From the NCBI GenBank assembly GCA_017995595.1, contig JAGOIO010000042.1, forward strand, positions 1-8,832: a DNA stretch of 8,832 bases. The letters run 5' to 3'. Positions within the stretch are counted from its first letter, which is position 1, and every line of letters begins with the position of its first letter. The position numbers were made by a program, and so were the translations under genes. Under the pieces are notes generated by a model. The model was not told the origin of the DNA and searched no databases. It saw only the letters and a list, made by a program, of their open reading frames with translations. This DNA comes from a bacterium. Its GTDB lineage: Bacteria; Cyanobacteriota; Vampirovibrionia; Gastranaerophilales; Gastranaerophilaceae. Below are positions 6,351 through 8,832 of the stretch, piece by piece.

Positions 6351-7001
6351 ATGGCAAAACCAAATCAAGCAAAAGAAGTTAAACCAAAGACTGAAGACGG
6401 AGCTTCAAAAAATGCAGATGACGGCAATAAAAAACTAATCGTTACTAATTTAGCAACGACAGTTTTGATTTGTATGTTATTTATTACAATTAATTATGTA
6501 CTATTATCGAGTCTTGTAAGTTCAAAACTTGGTTCAACCGCAACAACAGCAGATACCGCAGATGGAAATTCAGATGAGGAAAGCTCATCAGAAATTCAAA
6601 AAGGTATAATTTTAGATTTAGGCGATTTTGTCCTTAATCTGAGTGATACAAGCCCAAGAAAGTATTTAAAAGCAAATGTTGCTTTGGAAGTTTCAAGAAC
6701 ACCAAATGATCCTGATCCTACAGCTTCAGCATCAAAAGAAGGTGGTAAAGAGGGCGGAGAAAGCAAAGAAGGCGGTAAAGACGGTGCCGGAGGAACTCCT
6801 GTTGCTACAGAAATGGAGCAATATAAGCCTGCAATAAGAGATGCGATTATTACAACTTTATCAAGTAAAACTGCGGCTGAACTTTCAACTGTTGCCGGTA
6901 AAGAACTAGCAAAAGAACAGATTACAGAGTCTGTAAATGGATTATTCTCAGGCGAAAGACAAGTTATCAGAGTAAGCTTTGGACAGTTTATAATTCAGTA
7001 A
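6351..7001 (+). CDS. fliL: Flagellar basal-body-associated protein FliL
   Basis: Single-pass membrane protein that surrounds or stabilises stator units near the basal body. 216 residues. A charged, Lys-rich cytoplasmic N-terminus (1-29) leads to one membrane helix (about 30-55) and an acidic Ser/Thr/Asp linker (60-84). The periplasmic domain shows GDFVLNLSD (91-99), RKYLKANVALEVS (103-115), AIRDAIITTLSSKTAAEL (161-178) and the terminal VSFGQFIIQ (208-216), all family hallmarks. Between LEVS and the IRDAII helix lies an unusual low-complexity insert of about 40 residues (116-155) with repeated KEGG motifs. Shine-Dalgarno GGAG (6340-6343) is 7 bases before the ATG. It sits between motB and fliM with gaps of 15 and 9 bases. 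Confidence 0.92.
   Translation: MAKPNQAKEVKPKTEDGASKNADDGNKKLIVTNLATTVLICMLFITINYVLLSSLVSSKLGSTATTADTADGNSDEESSSEIQKGIILDLGDFVLNLSDTSPRKYLKANVALEVSRTPNDPDPTASASKEGGKEGGESKEGGKDGAGGTPVATEMEQYKPAIRDAIITTLSSKTAAELSTVAGKELAKEQITESVNGLFSGERQVIRVSFGQFIIQ
6735..6794 (+). repeat. KEGG-rich low-complexity insert in fliL
   Basis: Encodes residues 129-148, with KEGG three times (KEGGKEGGESKEGG) and one degenerate KDGAGG. It lies inside the FliL periplasmic domain, at a turn between a strand and the helix that starts near residue 158. The codons for Gly vary (GGT, GGC, GGA), so it is not a fresh microsatellite. Confidence 0.75.
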
Positions 7002-7010
7002 TGAGGGAAA

Positions 7011-8024
7011 ATGGCTGACGAAACAAATGAAAATTTGAATATTGATGGTCAAACTGTTGATGGCAGTGATGTTTATAACCCTTATGCTGAAGGTAATGGC
7101 GAAGACGATTATAAAAAAGGGTATAAATTATACAATTTTAGAAGACCGGATAAGTTTTCTAAAGACCATTTACGAGCTTTGCAAGATATCCATAGGGAAT
7201 TTTCAAGGCAAATTTCGCTTGTGTTAACGGCATATTTAAGAATGCACATTGATATTGATGTCGTTTCAACTGACCAATTAACTTATGATGAATTTATTCG
7301 TTCAATGCCATCACCAATTACAATAGGTATTTTTGAAATGAATCCATTGCCGGGGCAAGTTTTGCTTGGTGTAAGTTTTGAAGTTCTTTCTTGTATTGTT
7401 GACAGAATGTTAGGTGGTGTAGGTTTAGGCGAAAACAGGCAGAGAGAATTGACAGATATAGAAGAAGCTCTTGCTCGTAAAATCGTTGAAAGAATGGTTA
7501 AAACACTTGAAAGTACATGGAGTACGATTGTTCCTGTTCAGTCAGAAGTCGTTGGATTGGATAACAGTTATCAAATGATTCAAGTTGCGACTTCAGGTGA
7601 AATCGTAGCTTTGATTACTTTTGAAGTTCAAATTGCTGGAAAATATTTTGGATTGTTGAGTTTGTGCTTCCCTTACCCTGTTTTAGAAACTGTTTTGGGT
7701 CATTTAAGTACTCAACACATTTTCCAGACAAAAGGTATTGTTGCAACTACAGAAGAACGTCAAAAAATGATTCAAAAGTTGAATACGTCAATGGTTGATT
7801 TGAGTGTTCTATTTGGTTCTTGTGATTTAACAATGGGTGAGTTTATGGATATCAAAGAGGGTGATATAATTAAGCTTGACAATAAAACCTCCGAAGATTT
7901 AGTCGTTAAAATAAATCGTGAAAAGAAATTTTTTGCACGTCCGGGTACAGTAAAAAATAATGTCTGTGTTAAAATAACAGATAGATATACAGAAACCGCA
8001 GAATCTTTAAAAGGTTATATTTAG
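7011..8024 (+). CDS. fliM: Flagellar motor switch protein FliM
   Basis: C-ring protein that links FliG to FliN and sets rotation direction. 337 residues. The middle domain begins with YNFRRPDKFSKDHLRALQDIHREF-type sequence (41-64), a strong FliM signature, and includes the MLGGVG turn (133-138). The C-terminal SpoA domain spans about 263-322. What is missing is the N-terminal LSQxEIDALL peptide that binds phosphorylated CheY. Residues 1-37 are acidic and Asn/Gly-rich with no such motif. A TGA at 7002-7004 in frame rules out a longer N-terminus. The Shine-Dalgarno GAGGG (7003-7007) is only 3 bases from the ATG. It follows fliL by 9 bases and precedes fliN by 20. Confidence 0.95.
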   Translation: MADETNENLNIDGQTVDGSDVYNPYAEGNGEDDYKKGYKLYNFRRPDKFSKDHLRALQDIHREFSRQISLVLTAYLRMHIDIDVVSTDQLTYDEFIRSMPSPITIGIFEMNPLPGQVLLGVSFEVLSCIVDRMLGGVGLGENRQRELTDIEEALARKIVERMVKTLESTWSTIVPVQSEVVGLDNSYQMIQVATSGEIVALITFEVQIAGKYFGLLSLCFPYPVLETVLGHLSTQHIFQTKGIVATTEERQKMIQKLNTSMVDLSVLFGSCDLTMGEFMDIKEGDIIKLDNKTSEDLVVKINREKKFFARPGTVKNNVCVKITDRYTETAESLKGYI

Positions 8025-8044
8025 AGAAAAGGAGATTATAACAA

Positions 8045-8545
8045 ATGCCTGAAGATGAAAATATACAAGAAAATGATGCAATTCAAGCTGATGCTGAAGT
8101 TTCCGAACCTAAAGATGCTCAAGCCGTTGATGCTTCAGAAGATGTTAATGACACAGTAGAAAATAATTCTGAGCCTAAGGCTTATGATTTTACAAATGCG
8201 GATTCTGAAGAAAAGACAGTTACCGTTCAACCTGTAAAATTTTCGTCTTTTGATAATACTACTCCTGTTCAAGGTGAAACAAACAAAAATCTTGATTTGT
8301 TAATGGATATCAAATTACAGTTGACAGTAGAATTAGGACGTGCGGAGCTTCCTATAAAGAAAGTTTTAGAGCTGACAAGAGGTTCAATTATCGAGTTGGA
8401 AAAAGTCGCCGGTGAACCGGTTGAACTTTATGCTAACGGTAAATTGGTTGCTCATGGTGAGGTCGTTGTAATTGAAGATAATTTTGGATTAAGAATAACA
8501 AGTATTACTGAACCTGATGAAAGACTTAAAGGAATAAAAGCTTAG
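8045..8545 (+). CDS. fliN: Flagellar motor switch protein FliN
   Basis: C-ring base protein that pairs with the FliM C-terminus and contacts the export apparatus. 166 residues. Residues 1-60 are very acidic (about 19 Asp/Glu against 3 Lys), followed by the VQPVKF linker (61-66) seen in many FliN/FliY proteins. The SpoA domain at 83-156 has NLDLLMDIKLQLTVELGRAE, LELTRGSIIELEK, AGEPVELY and NGKLVAHGEVVVIEDNFG, an unambiguous match. It is longer than the minimal E. coli FliN but lacks the CheC-like phosphatase domain of FliY. AAGGAG (8029-8034) lies 10 bases upstream, and an in-frame TAA at 8039-8041 fixes the start. It is the last gene of the motor operon. Confidence 0.96.
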   Translation: MPEDENIQENDAIQADAEVSEPKDAQAVDASEDVNDTVENNSEPKAYDFTNADSEEKTVTVQPVKFSSFDNTTPVQGETNKNLDLLMDIKLQLTVELGRAELPIKKVLELTRGSIIELEKVAGEPVELYANGKLVAHGEVVVIEDNFGLRITSITEPDERLKGIKA

Positions 8546-8556
8546 ATGATTCCTAG

Positions 8557-8582
8557 AACCCTTTATTTAAAAGGGTTTGTTT
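8557..8582 (+). terminator. Rho-independent terminator of the flagellar operon
   Basis: AACCCTTT (8557-8564) pairs with AAAGGGTT (8570-8577) around a 5-base ATTTA loop, extendable by a G-T pair, and the T-rich TTTGTTT follows. It starts 11 bases after the fliN stop. The stem has only three GC pairs, so termination may be partial, but the position fits an operon end. Confidence 0.72.
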
Positions 8583-8600
8583 ACAAAAGTACACTAATAT

Positions 8601-8629
8601 TTGATTTTTCATTTTACATGTTTTAAAAT
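8601..8629 (+). promoter_or_regulatory. Sigma70-type promoter for metK
   Basis: TTGATT at 8601-8606 and TAAAAT at 8624-8629 are spaced by exactly 17 bases. The start site would be near 8636, leaving a leader of about 68 bases. It lies between the flagellar terminator and metK, where a new promoter is needed. The -10 overlaps a CATTTTA/TAAAATG inverted repeat (8610-8630). Confidence 0.55.
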
Positions 8630-8646
8630 GTAGTGAAATAATGTAT

Positions 8647-8674
8647 GCCGGGTTGGAATTAAAAACTTACCGGC
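8647..8674 (+). promoter_or_regulatory. GC-rich hairpin in the metK leader
   Basis: GCCGG (8647-8651) pairs with CCGGC (8670-8674). The stem can continue as GTT (8652-8654) with AAC (8664-8666), leaving a 3-base bulge and a 9-base loop. It stands out as the only GC-rich patch in an AT-rich leader, 15 bases upstream of the Shine-Dalgarno AAGGAG (8690-8695). No T-run follows, so it is not a simple terminator. A regulatory role, for example sensing S-adenosylmethionine, is speculative; I cannot match it to a known SAM riboswitch class. Confidence 0.4.
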
Positions 8675-8704
8675 GGTAGAATATAAATTAAGGAGAAACT
8701 TAAA

Positions 8705-8832
8705 ATGACATCAAAGAACTTTTTGTTTACTTCAGAATCAGTTACTGAAGGACACCCTGACAAGGTTTGCGACCAGATTTCAGACGCAATTTTGGACGAA
8801 TTTCTAACGAAATGTCCAACATCTCGTGTTGC
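8705..8832 (+). CDS. metK: S-adenosylmethionine synthetase MetK (5' part)
   Basis: Makes S-adenosylmethionine from methionine and ATP in the cytoplasm. Only the first 42 codons are in the window; the gene runs off the right edge. The family signature FTSESVTEGHPDK (8-20) followed by VCDQISDAILDEFL is plain. Glu11, His17 and Asp19 match E. coli Glu8, His14 and Asp16, which act in ATP and metal binding. AAGGAG (8690-8695) lies 9 bases before the ATG. It has its own predicted promoter and leader, so it is probably a separate unit from the motor genes. Its product is the methyl donor for TrmD and the RlmD/TrmA enzyme upstream. Confidence 0.97.
   Translation, partial: MTSKNFLFTSESVTEGHPDKVCDQISDAILDEFLTKCPTSRV

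Noticed and set aside
8608..8631. CATTTTA/TAAAATG inverted repeat as a terminator or operator
   Set aside because: It coincides with the predicted -10 of metK and is all A-T apart from the ends; no basis to name a regulator.

Overview
The window is AT-rich bacterial chromosome with every gene on the + strand. It holds a block of RNA-modification and ribosome-maturation genes, then a compact flagellar motor and switch operon, then the start of metK. Gene products are clearly bacterial. The lineage cannot be fixed from sequence alone. An AT-rich, flagellated, gut-type member of the non-photosynthetic Cyanobacteriota (Vampirovibrionia/Gastranaerophilales) is my guess, and a Clostridia-like Firmicute is the main alternative; both are inference with low confidence.

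Layout. 1-27 appears to be the last eight codons of an upstream gene overlapping dtd by ATGA. 24-461 is dtd (D-aminoacyl-tRNA deacylase). 462-650 is an intergenic leader with a good sigma70-type promoter (503-531). 651-2102 encodes an unusual 483-residue protein made of a zinc ribbon, a Gln-rich stretch, an Arg/Gly/Tyr/Asn-rich repeat array, two copies of an unrecognised ~60-residue domain and a Lys/Glu tail. It is followed closely by rimM (2115-2627) and trmD (2624-3307, ATGA overlap), then a TrmA/RlmD-family m5U methyltransferase (3374-4750).

After a 100-base gap comes motA (TTG start, 4851-5609), motB (5619-6335), fliL (6351-7001), fliM (7011-8024) and fliN (8045-8545). Gaps are 9-20 bases and a hairpin terminator lies at 8557-8582. 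A second sigma70-type promoter (8601-8629) and a short leader with the only GC-rich hairpin of the area precede metK, which runs off the window.

How they work together. The first half serves translation: tRNA proofreading (Dtd), 30S maturation (RimM), tRNA m1G37 (TrmD), m5U in rRNA or tRNA (RlmD/TrmA), plus the probable RNA-binding repeat protein that sits where rpsP/khpA lie in many bacteria. The second half supplies the stator (MotAB), its associated protein FliL and the C-ring proteins FliM and FliN. FliG and the chemotaxis proteins are not here. MetK makes the S-adenosylmethionine used by both methyltransferases.

The most interesting items are the multi-domain RGG-type protein and its duplicated unnamed domain, a FliM that lacks the N-terminal CheY-binding motif and cannot be extended upstream, and the structured metK leader.
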